Source of the DNA: Candidatus Roizmanbacteria bacterium RIFCSPLOWO2_02_FULL_40_13
GTDB lineage: Bacteria > Patescibacteriota > Microgenomatia > UBA1406 > GWC2-37-13
Length of the DNA stretch: 64,000 nucleotides
Direction: 5' to 3'
NCBI GenBank assembly: GCA_001789965.1
Contig: MGBA01000001.1
Span: 106,944-170,943 of the forward strand
Shown here: positions 49,848 through 58,219 of the stretch, in pieces
Position numbering within the stretch: the stretch's first letter is position 1
Layout: each line of letters starts with the position of its first letter
Program-made: the position numbers and the translations under genes
The notes under the pieces: model-generated
The model's database searches: none
Told to the model about the DNA's origin: nothing
The model's input: only the letters and a program-made list of their open reading frames with translations

Positions 49848-50210
49848 ATGAAGAAGATTCTTATTGTGGAGGACGACGCAGATTTCCAAGATATCTACAA
49901 GCAGCGGCTTACAGATGAAGGATATCAAGTCCAACACGCCTACGTTGGAAAACAAGCGCTTGAGATGCTCAAAGGCAGCAAGCCTGATCTTATTCTCCTC
50001 GACATCATGCTTCCTGGTGGAATGAACGGTTTCGACATCCTCGAACAAGTAAAAGCAAACAACGATCTTAAAGCTATTCCCGTTATCGTGCTTACCAATT
50101 TGGATGGTGAAGCAAAAACCGCAAAGGAAATCGGAGCCGTAGATTATATAGTAAAAGCAAATACTTCTCTTGATGAGGTGGTTGCCAAAATCAAGAAAAC
50201 GATACCTTAA
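49848..50210 (+). CDS. Response regulator, receiver domain only
   Basis: This 120-aa single receiver domain has the acidic pocket EDD (8-10), phospho-acceptor Asp52 (LLDIMLPGG), the Thr switch in VLTN and Lys near 103 (IVKAN). There is no output domain, so it acts through protein contacts, like CheY or Spo0F. Targets are unknown. The gene ends 4 nt inside gpmI (convergent). Confidence 0.93.
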   Translation: MKKILIVEDDADFQDIYKQRLTDEGYQVQHAYVGKQALEMLKGSKPDLILLDIMLPGGMNGFDILEQVKANNDLKAIPVIVLTNLDGEAKTAKEIGAVDYIVKANTSLDEVVAKIKKTIP

Positions 50211-51856
50211 AGATTCTGCGGCAGCCGTGCTTCCTCCAAGAGATTTCTTCCTGTCATCTGTGAAGGTTTGGTTAGTCCCATCAGGTTGAGAATGGTCGGG
50301 GCAATATCTGCAAGGACTCCGTTTTGCAGCTTTTGAAGTCTCCCCTTAAATTTCGCATTGATTGCGATAAAGGGTACGGGATTATGAGTATGCTCGGTGG
50401 ATATTCCCGAAGTCTGGGGATTTATCTTTTGCTCTACATTTCCATGATCTGCGGTTATCAATACTGTTCCGTCAAGAGAAAGCACCGTCTGCACAATCTT
50501 TTCCAGACAGGAGTCCAAAGTTTGTATTGCCTTAACGCACGCCTCTATGTTGCCGGTATGGCCGACCATATCAGCATTTGCAAAGTTAATAAGGGTAAAC
50601 GGATACTTTTGTTCGTGTAATTTACTGACAAGAATATCAGTAAGCTCAACTGCTGACATCTCAGGCTTCTGATCATATGTGTGTACTCTTGGCGATGGAA
50701 TAATCAGCCGTTCTTCATGAGGAAAGGGTTGTTCTCTGCCTCCGTTAAAGTAAAATGTCACAAACCGTTCCTTTTCTGATTCTGCCATGCGGAGTTGAGG
50801 GATTTCGTGTTCACCGAGCAATCTTCCTAAAGGAAGATCAACAACCGTCGGAGGAAAGGCGATTTCAACCGGGAGATCTTTCTCATACTCCGTCATCGTG
50901 ATAAAAAGTAGGTTTTGAATTTTTGGGCCTCGTGAAAATGGAGGGGTAAGCGTAAGTTGTTCCTTCGGCAAGTGGGTTTTGTAGTACTTTACCGCATACG
51001 GATCAAAAGAAGTCGTAATATTGGCGTCTTTTTCAAAATTGTCCAAGACGAATGCTTTTGTGAGCTCTCTAGGCCTGTCAATTCTGTAGTTGTAAAAAAT
51101 CACCGCATCGTTTGCTTCAATAAGTGAAGCGGGAGATCCTTCACTGCTGATTATAGTAGGTTCCACAAACTCATCTGTTTTTCCAAGTTTATAACTTGTA
51201 GCGATCGCATCATGTGCGGTCGGCGCCCGTTCTCCTTCTCCTTTGGTATAACACATATAAGCTTTTTGAATTCTTTCCCACCTGCGGTCTCTATCCATCG
51301 CAAAGTATCTTCCCATAACGCTTGCAATCTTACCTACTCCCAGCTGTATTATTTTTTCCTCAAGCCGGGGAATGATCTCGCTTGCAGATTTGGGTGGGGA
51401 GTCTCTTCCGTCGGTTATCACATGGACATAAACTTTACTGAGTTGGTTTTCTTTTGCAAAATGCAAGAGTGCAGAAAGATGATCACCACTTGAGTGCACA
51501 GTTCCCTCACCAACCAATCCGATAAGATGCAGTTTTCCGCCTGTTTTTTTTACATGATTCGCAGCTTTGAGAAATGCTGGATTTTTGTAAAACATGCCGT
51601 CGGCGATACTCATGTTAATACGGGGAAGATCCTGATAGACTACTCTCCCCGCTCCGAGATTAATATGGCCGACTTCTGTATTGCCCGCCTCATGGGTGGG
51701 GAGTCCCACTGCTTCACCTGATGCAGAAAGTGTGGTATTGGGATAGGTATAGAAGTATGAGTTGATGTGAGGAGGATTGGCAAGCGAGATCGGGTTCCCG
51801 GGTCCGGGTGGCGCAATTCCAAATCCATCCAGGACGATAAGGACGACGGGTTTCAT
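50207..51856 (-). CDS. gpmI: 2,3-bisphosphoglycerate-independent phosphoglycerate mutase
   Basis: This 549-aa glycolytic enzyme starts at MKPVVLIVLDGFG (51856). The frame continues upstream to 51895, but that part is heptamer-repeat DNA and would lie above the -10 box. The alkaline phosphatase-like metal sites (LIVLDGFG, TADHGNVEQ, HTHNPVPF) and the insertion domain with TDGRDSPP are intact. A TATACT inside the repeat (51863-51868) ends 6 nt before the ATG. Confidence 0.94.
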   Translation of the reverse strand: MKPVVLIVLDGFGIAPPGPGNPISLANPPHINSYFYTYPNTTLSASGEAVGLPTHEAGNTEVGHINLGAGRVVYQDLPRINMSIADGMFYKNPAFLKAANHVKKTGGKLHLIGLVGEGTVHSSGDHLSALLHFAKENQLSKVYVHVITDGRDSPPKSASEIIPRLEEKIIQLGVGKIASVMGRYFAMDRDRRWERIQKAYMCYTKGEGERAPTAHDAIATSYKLGKTDEFVEPTIISSEGSPASLIEANDAVIFYNYRIDRPRELTKAFVLDNFEKDANITTSFDPYAVKYYKTHLPKEQLTLTPPFSRGPKIQNLLFITMTEYEKDLPVEIAFPPTVVDLPLGRLLGEHEIPQLRMAESEKERFVTFYFNGGREQPFPHEERLIIPSPRVHTYDQKPEMSAVELTDILVSKLHEQKYPFTLINFANADMVGHTGNIEACVKAIQTLDSCLEKIVQTVLSLDGTVLITADHGNVEQKINPQTSGISTEHTHNPVPFIAINAKFKGRLQKLQNGVLADIAPTILNLMGLTKPSQMTGRNLLEEARLPQNL

Positions 51857-51863
51857 TCTATTA

Positions 51864-51898
51864 GTATATAGCATATAGCATGTAGCATGTAGCATTTA
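51864..51898 (+). repeat. Heptamer array, 5 units of GYATNTA, overlapping the gpmI promoter
   Basis: GTATATA-GCATATA-GCATGTA-GCATGTA-GCATTTA is followed by GG, with an exact 7-bp period. On the reverse strand the first unit contributes to the TATACT -10 box of gpmI. Confidence 0.8.
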
Positions 51899-51946
51899 GG
51901 TTTATATACGACTGAATAGCCTATTCTCTTAGGCTAGACTTCTTGA

Positions 51947-52301
51947 GTGACAATTACCACCTTCAAACAACTGAACGTGTGGCAGAAAGCATTCATTAGT
52001 TCTTTTTGTTTACAAATCAACAGAATCTTATCCTTCTAGGGAAAAGTTTGGCCTAACTTCTCAAATGAGGCGTTCAGCTATATCTATAACAAGTAATATT
52101 GCGGAAGGATTCGGAAGAAGGAATGCTAGGGAAAAACAGCAGTTTTATTTTATCGCAAAAGGTTCAATCACTGAACTACAAAATCAATTGATTCTCGCGA
52201 AAGACCTAGGATTAATAAACTACAGGATTTTTTCCAAAGTAGAAAATGAAATAATAGGAATTTTAAAAATGTTGAATAAGCTCATCTCTTCAATCTCCTA
52301 A
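51947..52301 (+). pseudogene. Four-helix-bundle (S23/rRNA-IVS type) protein gene, frameshifted
   Basis: A GTG-started frame gives VTITTFKQLNVWQKAF, the typical N-terminus of four-helix-bundle (S23-like) proteins, and then runs into TAG. The other frame continues the same protein from VYKSTESYPSREKFGLTSQM through IAEGFGRR to 52301. The break lies in or near a T5 run at about 52008-52012. The intact-looking 78-aa piece from 52065 is therefore only the C-terminal part of a broken gene. Homologues are known as mobile intervening sequences in rRNA genes. Heptamer arrays in inverted orientation flank it. Confidence 0.75.
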
Positions 52302-52307
52302 ATTCCC

Positions 52308-52335
52308 CAAATGCCAAATACTAAATGCTAAATAC
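52308..52335 (-). repeat. Heptamer array, 4 units, inverted relative to the array at 51864
   Basis: Read on the reverse strand: GTATTTA-GCATTTA-GTATTTG-GCATTTG followed by GGG. It touches the stop codon of ruvC and, with the array at 51864-51898, brackets the pseudogene as inverted ends about 480 bp apart. Confidence 0.75.
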
Positions 52336-52823
52336 TAGACAAGGTTTTTGTTTAAGTAACAATATGCCAGACCGCAGGCTATAGCGTCTGCCTGGTCATC
52401 TTGTTTTAGTTCAAGATCAAGATTGAGAGTAAGTTTAAGCATTTTCTGCACTGCTTTTTTGTCCGACTGCCCATACCCCGTTACTATTTGTTTTATTTGA
52501 AGAGGCGCTAAAAATTCAGCAGGAATATTGTGATGCGCCGCAAGAAGAAGTGTCGCGCCTTGCGCCTGACTTACCCGTATCGCTGTCTTTTGATTTTTGA
52601 AAAACAAAAGTTGTTCCATCACCATGAGATCGGGTTTATGTTTTTTTACCAACTCCTCGAGTTTGCTATAGATTTCTTCAAGTCGTTTTTCCGTAGTTAA
52701 TGTTTTTGAAGTCTGAATAAGACCAGAGGTAAGATAGATGAATTTAGTATTGCCGTTGCCCTCCTTATTAAAAAGTGCGTAACCGGTTCGCTCTATCCCC
52801 GAATCCAAAGCCAAAACAATCAT
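52335..52823 (-). CDS. ruvC: Holliday junction resolvase RuvC
   Basis: This 162-aa RNase H-fold nuclease has the first acidic residue in VLALDSGIERTG, the Glu in VMEQLLFFKN and the C-terminal Asp pair in DDQADAIA. It cuts Holliday junctions together with RuvAB. Its last codons overlap a heptamer array, so the repeat has reached the gene's 3' end. It is convergent with the broken four-helix-bundle gene. Confidence 0.93.
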   Translation of the reverse strand: MIVLALDSGIERTGYALFNKEGNGNTKFIYLTSGLIQTSKTLTTEKRLEEIYSKLEELVKKHKPDLMVMEQLLFFKNQKTAIRVSQAQGATLLLAAHHNIPAEFLAPLQIKQIVTGYGQSDKKAVQKMLKLTLNLDLELKQDDQADAIACGLAYCYLNKNLV

Positions 52824-52849
52824 ACTTCAAGTATATAGTATCTATGAGT

Positions 52850-53566
52850 TTACATCTGCTCGCTGCAAGTAGACGCTGGTTTCTTTGTATTTTTGATTTC
52901 ACAAACCTTATTTTCGTTTAACGCAACCGTTACATCTCCTGAGCCTCCACACACACTGGTATCATAATCATCCAGACTTGTTCCGGCTGCTGCCTCCTGG
53001 GAAATTGTATGGTTTCCTTGCGAAACCGTGACGGCTCCGGTAGACCCTTCATCTCCTTTGTTTGCACCATCACCTTTTATTTCTCCATCAATTAATAAAT
53101 TGAATTTCCCTGGGTCTGACAAAGCCGCAGCACAGGTGGATGTTTTGACACTCAGATTTATAGTAAGCGTTGTAGTGGGATTAGTAGAAGAGCTCGAATT
53201 GCCAGAGGAAGAAGATCCTGGTGTAGGAGTTGGAGTTGGGGTGGCGGTTGGAGCAATAGGAGCTGTAGTTGGGGTCGGAGTCGGAGTTACTTTTGCCTTT
53301 GGTGTTGGTGTTGGAGTGGGTGTGTGCGTTGGTGTTGGGGTGACTTCGGTGCTTGCGCCTTTTACTTCAGGTATATCGTATTGGTCTGCTTCTACCGGAA
53401 TAAGTAGAAAAATAAAAAGAATGATTGATAAAAAAGTAAAAAATGTAGTTGCTCTATTTTTTTCGGAATGAAAAAGAAATTTAATATGTAATAATTCGAG
53501 GAGTTTAACGAGAAGACTTTTTAAGTAAATAAAAGGTTTTTTAAGAAGATCAAAAAAACTTTGCAT
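52850..53566 (-). CDS. Surface protein with PTPT linker and prealbumin-like domain
   Basis: The frame opens at 53641, but a TATAAT (53574-53579) ends 7 nt before the ATG at 53566 (MQSFFDLL), giving about 238 aa. The protein has a membrane anchor (about 40-58), two TPTPTPTP linkers (about 75-120) and a C-terminal beta domain (about 130-235) with GKFNLLIDG, GAVTVSQGNHTISQEA and CEIKNTKKP. This last pattern resembles prealbumin-like (SpaA-type) folds of surface adhesins. Its cysteines may form disulfides. It is anchored at the N-terminus and shows no sorting signal. Confidence 0.7.
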   Translation of the reverse strand: MQSFFDLLKKPFIYLKSLLVKLLELLHIKFLFHSEKNRATTFFTFLSIILFIFLLIPVEADQYDIPEVKGASTEVTPTPTHTPTPTPTPKAKVTPTPTPTTAPIAPTATPTPTPTPGSSSSGNSSSSTNPTTTLTINLSVKTSTCAAALSDPGKFNLLIDGEIKGDGANKGDEGSTGAVTVSQGNHTISQEAAAGTSLDDYDTSVCGGSGDVTVALNENKVCEIKNTKKPASTCSEQM

Positions 53567-53618
53567 AACGAAGATTATATCAAAAGATAACAAAGAAGAA
53601 GTGTTAGCGAAGTGAATA

Positions 53619-53712
53619 GTCATTCTGGCCCGCTTCGCCAAAGTTCCAGTGAGGCGAGCTCTGCCCAGAATCGATTCTGGATGCGCTCATATTATTCGCT
53701 TACCAGAATGAC
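53619..53712. repeat. Composite palindromic repeat
   Basis: GTCATTCTGG (53619-53628) pairs with CCAGAATGAC (53703-53712). Inside is a perfect 16-bp palindrome, CCAGAATCGATTCTGG (53665-53680), and more GCGAAG/CTTCGC partial repeats. The design is close to the infC-rpmI repeat (GTCAT...ATGAC ends around inner hairpins), suggesting the same dispersed family. No gene is contained. Confidence 0.65.
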
Positions 53713-53760
53713 GGAATGGAAATCAATTGAAATGAAGACTCTTTAAGTTATACTGTGTCA

Positions 53761-53925
53761 ATGGCAAATACAGAAAGACCTCGTCCTTTCTACAGACCTT
53801 TTGGTCCGTTTACTCATCCACCCCTTCATCGTCCGATGTCTGATGGAATGAGAGACGAAATCAGAAGAAAGAATACTGAATACCCCAAACCCTCACCCGT
53901 AAGAAGGAGACCGCTAGGACATTAA
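53761..53925 (+). CDS. Small Arg/Pro-rich protein (54 aa)
   Basis: This 54-aa open frame starts at the ATG at 53761. TATACT (53749-53754) ends exactly 6 nt upstream, matching the leaderless pattern of known genes. The protein (MANTERPRPFYRPFGPF..., ending VRRRPLGH) is basic and proline-rich, with no domain that I recognise. Its start MAN and Arg/Pro bias resemble the 148-aa orphan at 59754. Confidence 0.5.
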   Translation: MANTERPRPFYRPFGPFTHPPLHRPMSDGMRDEIRRKNTEYPKPSPVRRRPLGH

Positions 53926-53935
53926 TTCTTAAAGT

Positions 53936-54562
53936 TTAAAGGACTCCGGGAAGTTCGGCGCGGTAGGAAGTGGCAACCTCAAAAGTTAATTCTCTAATCC
54001 GTGAAGGGTCAAGGCGAGTTTTACCAAGAAATTCTACCAAGGTTGGATTTTTTCTTATGGTTTCCTGTGTCAATCTTGCAAGTTCGACTTTCATTTTTTT
54101 TCTAAGCTCATACCACAAATCTTCTGCTTTGTCTGTCTCTTCATCCGGCTTCAGACCATGCTTGTCATAAAGCGCTCCTAATAGGGCGCGGACTTCCTTT
54201 GTATTTTCATCTAATTCTCTCGTTTGAGGCGAAGATAAGCCTACAGATAAGGTAGCGGAGCCGTCTGGAGCTTTAGCACTTAATTGTTTTCGATCCCAAC
54301 CGTATACTTCACAGTTAAGATCAGATTCTAAGGTGAGCTCACCTAGTAAAGGAGTGGTCTGTCTTTTTTTGAGTTTTGAAACGTTGGTGTCTACCAAAAC
54401 CGTGGTACCCGCAGGAATCATGAAAAATCCGTTTCCGAGAACTTGTCTCTGAATAGAATCTGCGTCTAAAACTGTAGGATTAACTCTCTCTGTAATTTTT
54501 TCCCTGACTCTTTCGGTTTGCTTCAGGATTCTTCTTCTTGCAATTCTTCCTTCCAGTAGCAT
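53936..54562 (-). CDS. Soluble protein, function unknown
   Basis: This 208-aa protein has a basic coiled N-terminus (EGRIARRRILKQTERVREKI), a beta-rich middle (about 45-105) and a helical C-terminal half. I do not recognise it. A TATGAT hexamer ends 9 nt before the ATG on the reverse strand. It is convergent with the small protein at 53761. Confidence 0.55.
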   Translation of the reverse strand: MLLEGRIARRRILKQTERVREKITERVNPTVLDADSIQRQVLGNGFFMIPAGTTVLVDTNVSKLKKRQTTPLLGELTLESDLNCEVYGWDRKQLSAKAPDGSATLSVGLSSPQTRELDENTKEVRALLGALYDKHGLKPDEETDKAEDLWYELRKKMKVELARLTQETIRKNPTLVEFLGKTRLDPSRIRELTFEVATSYRAELPGVL

Positions 54563-54639
54563 TGTGTACGTATCATACCATATCTATATAGCCAGTCAAG
54601 TAGGGCCAATCATAGATTTATCCAGAAGAAGGTTTGGAT

Positions 54640-55473
54640 TTAACGAAGAGCTTCGTTAAGAGCTACTTTTGCATCAGTTCCCTCGTCTCGAGTTTTTTTG
54701 ATTATAAGCGCATAGGTGCCATGAGTACCGTCTTCACTGGGAAGAGTTCCGGGGATCACTACTGCTCTTGCCGGAATGCGGCCTGGCTTTAGTAATTCTC
54801 CACTTCTTGCATCGTAGATTTTTGTCGATTGACCCATATAGCATCCCATACTGAGCACAGCGCCTTCTTCAACAACGCATCCTTCTGCGACTTCGCTTCG
54901 AGCTCCTATAAAAGCATTATCGCCTATCATAACCAGTGCAGCTTGAGCGGGTTCCAATACTCCCCCAATTCCAACTCCTCCGGATAAATGGACGTTTGCG
55001 CCAATTTGAGCACATGAACCAACCGTGGTAGCCGTATCCACCATAGTATTCTTTCCTACAAATGCACCGATATTTATATGGCTATTGGGCATGACAACAA
55101 CACCAGGTTCAAGGTGAGAGCCCCACCGCACATATGACCCCGGGACTATGCGTACTCCATCGACAAAATCCAATTTTGGAGGGACTTTATCTCTCCAATA
55201 AAAAGGTCCTGTTTGACCTTCGGTCATTGGAGCGATCGGAAATAACATGAGTATTGCTTGTTTTGCTTCCTCATTTACACTTATAGAGCCGTCTGGTTTA
55301 AATTCTGCAACGCGTATCCGGCCTGTATTTAATTTCGTGTCGATGAAGTCATGAATAACGTCAAAGGCCGCAAGTAATTGGGGACCTGGTAAAGTAGTGA
55401 GCTCGTCTTTCATTGCCCATAATTGAGATATTGTAGGTGGTCTTCCCCCACTGCGTTCTCTTGCAATGCTCAT
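54640..55473 (-). CDS. dapD: Tetrahydrodipicolinate N-succinyltransferase (DapD)
   Basis: This 277-aa DapD has an N-terminal helical domain and a left-handed beta-helix built from hexapeptide repeats ([20 protein letters not shown], then [17 protein letters not shown] and [15 protein letters not shown]). It transfers succinyl from CoA in the DAP/lysine pathway. DAP is also the cross-linking residue of many cell walls. No other dap gene is visible. A TATTAT ends 7 nt before the ATG on the reverse strand. Confidence 0.92.
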   Translation of the reverse strand: MSIARERSGGRPPTISQLWAMKDELTTLPGPQLLAAFDVIHDFIDTKLNTGRIRVAEFKPDGSISVNEEAKQAILMLFPIAPMTEGQTGPFYWRDKVPPKLDFVDGVRIVPGSYVRWGSHLEPGVVVMPNSHINIGAFVGKNTMVDTATTVGSCAQIGANVHLSGGVGIGGVLEPAQAALVMIGDNAFIGARSEVAEGCVVEEGAVLSMGCYMGQSTKIYDARSGELLKPGRIPARAVVIPGTLPSEDGTHGTYALIIKKTRDEGTDAKVALNEALR

Positions 55474-55523
55474 GTTGGGAATAATAACAGAAAAAAAGCC
55501 TGTGTCAATGCCCTATTTACCAT

Positions 55524-56045
55524 TTACGCTACAGAGATCCAGTAGCGGAGTTTTGCAGGTTTACCCTGTCCGATCTCAACCTTATTTTCAAATTTTCCGC
55601 CATTGGCTTCAATTATCTTTTTAGAAGCGGGGTTATCAAAGTTACAGGTAATAAGAGCCTTTTTAATACCGAGCTCCTTAGCTCTTATTAATCCAAGCTC
55701 TAAGATTTTCTTGCCGTATCCCTGTTTTCTTTTGGATGGCCGAATGTCGTAGCCGATATGTCCACCATCCTTTTTTAACTCATCTGTCAACTCGTGCCTT
55801 ATTCTTAATAGGCCAATTACTTCGTTCTCATCTATTAGCCAATATCCAGTTTCTGCTACCCACCCTTCAGGTAACCCTTTTCCATATTTTCTACCTTTTA
55901 AATAATCTAAGTACGTCTCGAAGTTTCTTTTTATGAAGTCTAGCGGCAAATCTCCGAATCTTCCCCCGTCTTGATATTCGTTTAATGCTTCAAGATAGCT
56001 TTGTTGATACTTTATATCAGGTTCAACAAGTTTCGGGTTTTTCAT
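55524..56045 (-). CDS. GNAT-family acetyltransferase
   Basis: This 173-aa N-acetyltransferase has motif A (YDIRPSKRKQGYGKKILELGL), which binds acetyl-CoA, and motif B (ALITCNFDNPASKKIIEANGG). The ending EIGQGKPAKLRYW is like that of YedL/ElaA-type proteins. The substrate is unknown. A TATAAT (56052-56057) ends 6 nt before the ATG. Confidence 0.88.
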   Translation of the reverse strand: MKNPKLVEPDIKYQQSYLEALNEYQDGGRFGDLPLDFIKRNFETYLDYLKGRKYGKGLPEGWVAETGYWLIDENEVIGLLRIRHELTDELKKDGGHIGYDIRPSKRKQGYGKKILELGLIRAKELGIKKALITCNFDNPASKKIIEANGGKFENKVEIGQGKPAKLRYWISVA

Positions 56046-56108
56046 AGAACAATTATACCATTTTTAGTTCAGTCCATTGCTATAGGTCTTAATGTGATAT
56101 AATATCAT

Positions 56109-56735
56109 ATGGCAGAGCGAAGCGGAGCTCTAAATAGAGCTTTAATACCCAGAACAAGCGATTTTGGAGTGAGAGATTACGAAGCTATTTTCGGGCTGCG
56201 CCCTATCGAATGGTCACGTATGAAAGGTTTAGTTCTAGAACTAGGTTCCGGAACCGAAGAGTCGTTTGCGCGTAAGCTTCAGTCAATGAATCCGAATGTA
56301 GAGGTAGTAAATGTTAATCCTCATCTTTCGGACGCTACTATAGTTCCGGATCCTACAAAGGTAACGAATTTATACTTAGATACGAACCAAACAAGAAAGG
56401 CTGTTGCAGCCCTTGCTCAAGGATTTCTGCCATTTAAAGATGATTCATTCGAAGTGTTATTTGCTGTACATTCGGCTCCTGAGTTTCTAAGGAAAGAAGA
56501 AATTTCTATACTTCTACAGGAGGGTTACCGGGTTTTAGGACCAGGGGGTCGAGGCTTTTTTTGGCCACTTATTTTCCAAGGGGTTGGGTCTGCTCAGCAC
56601 GTTTCCTCAAGTGACCTTTTCTTAGCAGGAGTACCTTACAAATCAGTGGATGTAGATGAAAAGTTTAGGAAGAAGTTAAAAACACCTGATTACTCTACTT
56701 TCCTCCTTGTAGAAAAGCCCCCCCCGCATAGATAA
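56109..56735 (+). CDS. SAM-dependent methyltransferase-like protein
   Basis: This 208-aa protein has a degenerate class I methyltransferase fold. LVLELGSGTEESFARKL corresponds to motif I, VEVVNVNPHLSD to the post-I acidic strand, and LPFKDDSFEVLFAVHSAPEF to motif II. The C-terminal half departs from known families. A TATAAT (56098-56103) ends 5 nt before the ATG. Substrate unknown. Confidence 0.7.
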   Translation: MAERSGALNRALIPRTSDFGVRDYEAIFGLRPIEWSRMKGLVLELGSGTEESFARKLQSMNPNVEVVNVNPHLSDATIVPDPTKVTNLYLDTNQTRKAVAALAQGFLPFKDDSFEVLFAVHSAPEFLRKEEISILLQEGYRVLGPGGRGFFWPLIFQGVGSAQHVSSSDLFLAGVPYKSVDVDEKFRKKLKTPDYSTFLLVEKPPPHR

Positions 56736-56767
56736 AAAAATAATTAGATAATACTTTAAAACGATAT

Positions 56768-57112
56768 ATGTTTTGGAAAGAACGAAGAGAGCGATTGAGA
56801 CAGTCCGATCAATTTCTTACCCCTCACGAACTGGATCATGACAGGTACGAAGAGATGCGCTCCCGTGTAGGATTTTACAGAGCAGGACGGAATGTCACTT
56901 TACCACTGAGTTTACTATTTGGCTTCAATGCCTATACCGACTTTACCATTGGCAATGAGACGATGGGTAAAATTCAAACGGGAGTAGCTGTTGCGCTTTT
57001 CGGAACATTTATCATACTTCAGACGCTAAACAGAAGAGGTCGACGTAATATGTATCGATTGTGGAGTCGAATAGAACGGCACCCCGATCATACCCCCCCG
57101 GAATACAATTAA
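56768..57112 (+). CDS. Small membrane protein, function unknown
   Basis: This 114-aa protein has a charged N-terminus (WKERRERLRQSDQFL), two hydrophobic segments (about 42-60 and 70-88) and a basic C-terminus. No family was recognised. It lies between the two methyltransferase genes on the same strand and could be transcribed with the first. Confidence 0.5.
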   Translation: MFWKERRERLRQSDQFLTPHELDHDRYEEMRSRVGFYRAGRNVTLPLSLLFGFNAYTDFTIGNETMGKIQTGVAVALFGTFIILQTLNRRGRRNMYRLWSRIERHPDHTPPEYN

Positions 57113-57176
57113 TTCTTTAGGACAACGGATTGCTGGGAAAGCATAAAAAGAAACTTATTTGATATAATAACACTTT

Positions 57177-57833
57177 ATGAGAAGGACACCTGAAAGACGA
57201 CAGTTGATGGATGCGGTAACACAAGCTAAAGCTTATGCTGAATCCGACTTTTCTCTTAGTCATAACCGCTTTGTAGATTTATTTACAGCTACTTTTCCTG
57301 ATTTTAGTGGAGGCTTGGTGCTTGACATAGCATGTGGAGACGCTGATCCAACAAGACGTTTCGCAAAACGTTATCCTGACGCAAGAATTATCGGAATAGA
57401 CGGCTCAGCTCCCATGCTTGAGCTGGCAAGAGAAGCTGTGGAAGCTGAAAGTCTTTCTGAAAGAGTAAGATTTGAACAACAGATGATAGGAGATATGAAT
57501 TTTGATGACGAAAAGTTTGACGCCATAATCTGCAATAGCGCTCTTCATCATCTAAAAAAACCACTGGATTTGTGGAAAGCTGTAAGATTTTTAAAATATG
57601 GCAGCCCTTTTTTCGCTATGGATCTTACGCGCCCGCCAAGTAGAAGAGTTGCAAAAAAGATGGTAAAAGAACACAAAGGCGATCCCAGACTCATGCGGAA
57701 AGACTTTTATGCATCCTTGAAAGCAGCTTATAGACCGGAAGAAGTGAGATCCCAACTGGATGGTTTGGGATTTGCAAATTTTCATGTTGAGGTTGTGAGT
57801 AACCGTCATATGGCTATCTACGGCACCCGCTAA
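57177..57833 (+). CDS. Class I SAM-dependent methyltransferase
   Basis: This 218-aa methyltransferase has motif I LVLDIACGDADPTRRFAKRY, motif post-I IGIDGSAPMLELA and motif II DAIICNSALHHLKKP, close to UbiE/small-molecule methyltransferases. The C-terminus (DLTRPPSRRVAKKMV) is like that of enzymes acting on small acceptors. The substrate is unknown. A TATAAT (57163-57168) ends 8 nt before the ATG. Confidence 0.85.
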   Translation: MRRTPERRQLMDAVTQAKAYAESDFSLSHNRFVDLFTATFPDFSGGLVLDIACGDADPTRRFAKRYPDARIIGIDGSAPMLELAREAVEAESLSERVRFEQQMIGDMNFDDEKFDAIICNSALHHLKKPLDLWKAVRFLKYGSPFFAMDLTRPPSRRVAKKMVKEHKGDPRLMRKDFYASLKAAYRPEEVRSQLDGLGFANFHVEVVSNRHMAIYGTR

Positions 57834-58175
57834 TTAGCCTACGCCGCATCTGGACATTACTGAAGCTTCTCTTTTATCCTGTCTTCTTACCATCCGACGT
57901 GCAATGGTCTGACCGGCTAGATTGGAAGTTCTTCCAAGCATGTAAATTACAATTCCGCTTACCCAATGTCCGGTTGAAAAGAACAAAATAGATACGCCTT
58001 CACCTACATGGGCAGCGTTTTGCGATTCATTTAACAAATATCTATTAGATTCGTCTTCGACCTTGTTGATTTCTCCTCTGTTTTCTTGGAACACTGTAGG
58101 TGCGAATAATCTCATCGCACCACCACCAACAGTCTCCCCAAATCTAACGGCAGGACTTTTGTTTTCTACAGACAT
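57834..58175 (-). CDS. Small membrane-associated protein, function unknown
   Basis: The start is set at the second Met (MSVENKSP, 58175), which lies 6 nt after a TACAAT on the reverse strand. A first Met two codons upstream would lie inside that spacing. The 113-aa protein has one hydrophobic segment (about 60-82) and a basic tail. No family was recognised. Confidence 0.5.
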   Translation of the reverse strand: MSVENKSPAVRFGETVGGGAMRLFAPTVFQENRGEINKVEDESNRYLLNESQNAAHVGEGVSILFFSTGHWVSGIVIYMLGRTSNLAGQTIARRMVRRQDKREASVMSRCGVG

Positions 58176-58219
58176 TAGCATATTGTAGTACTCTTTTTTT
58201 AAAAATCAATGAGATTTCT

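Noticed and set aside
51857..51895. N-terminal extension of gpmI (MLHATCYMLYTNR)
   Set aside because: It is encoded by heptamer-repeat DNA and spans the -10 box. The conserved enzyme starts at MKPVVLIVLDG.
52065..52301. 78-aa four-helix-bundle protein as an intact gene
   Set aside because: The upstream sequence in another frame encodes the missing N-terminus, so it is a fragment of a frameshifted gene.
53028..53471. Val/Gly-rich 147-aa ORF on the plus strand
   Set aside because: Shadow of the TPTPTP linkers of the reverse-strand surface protein.
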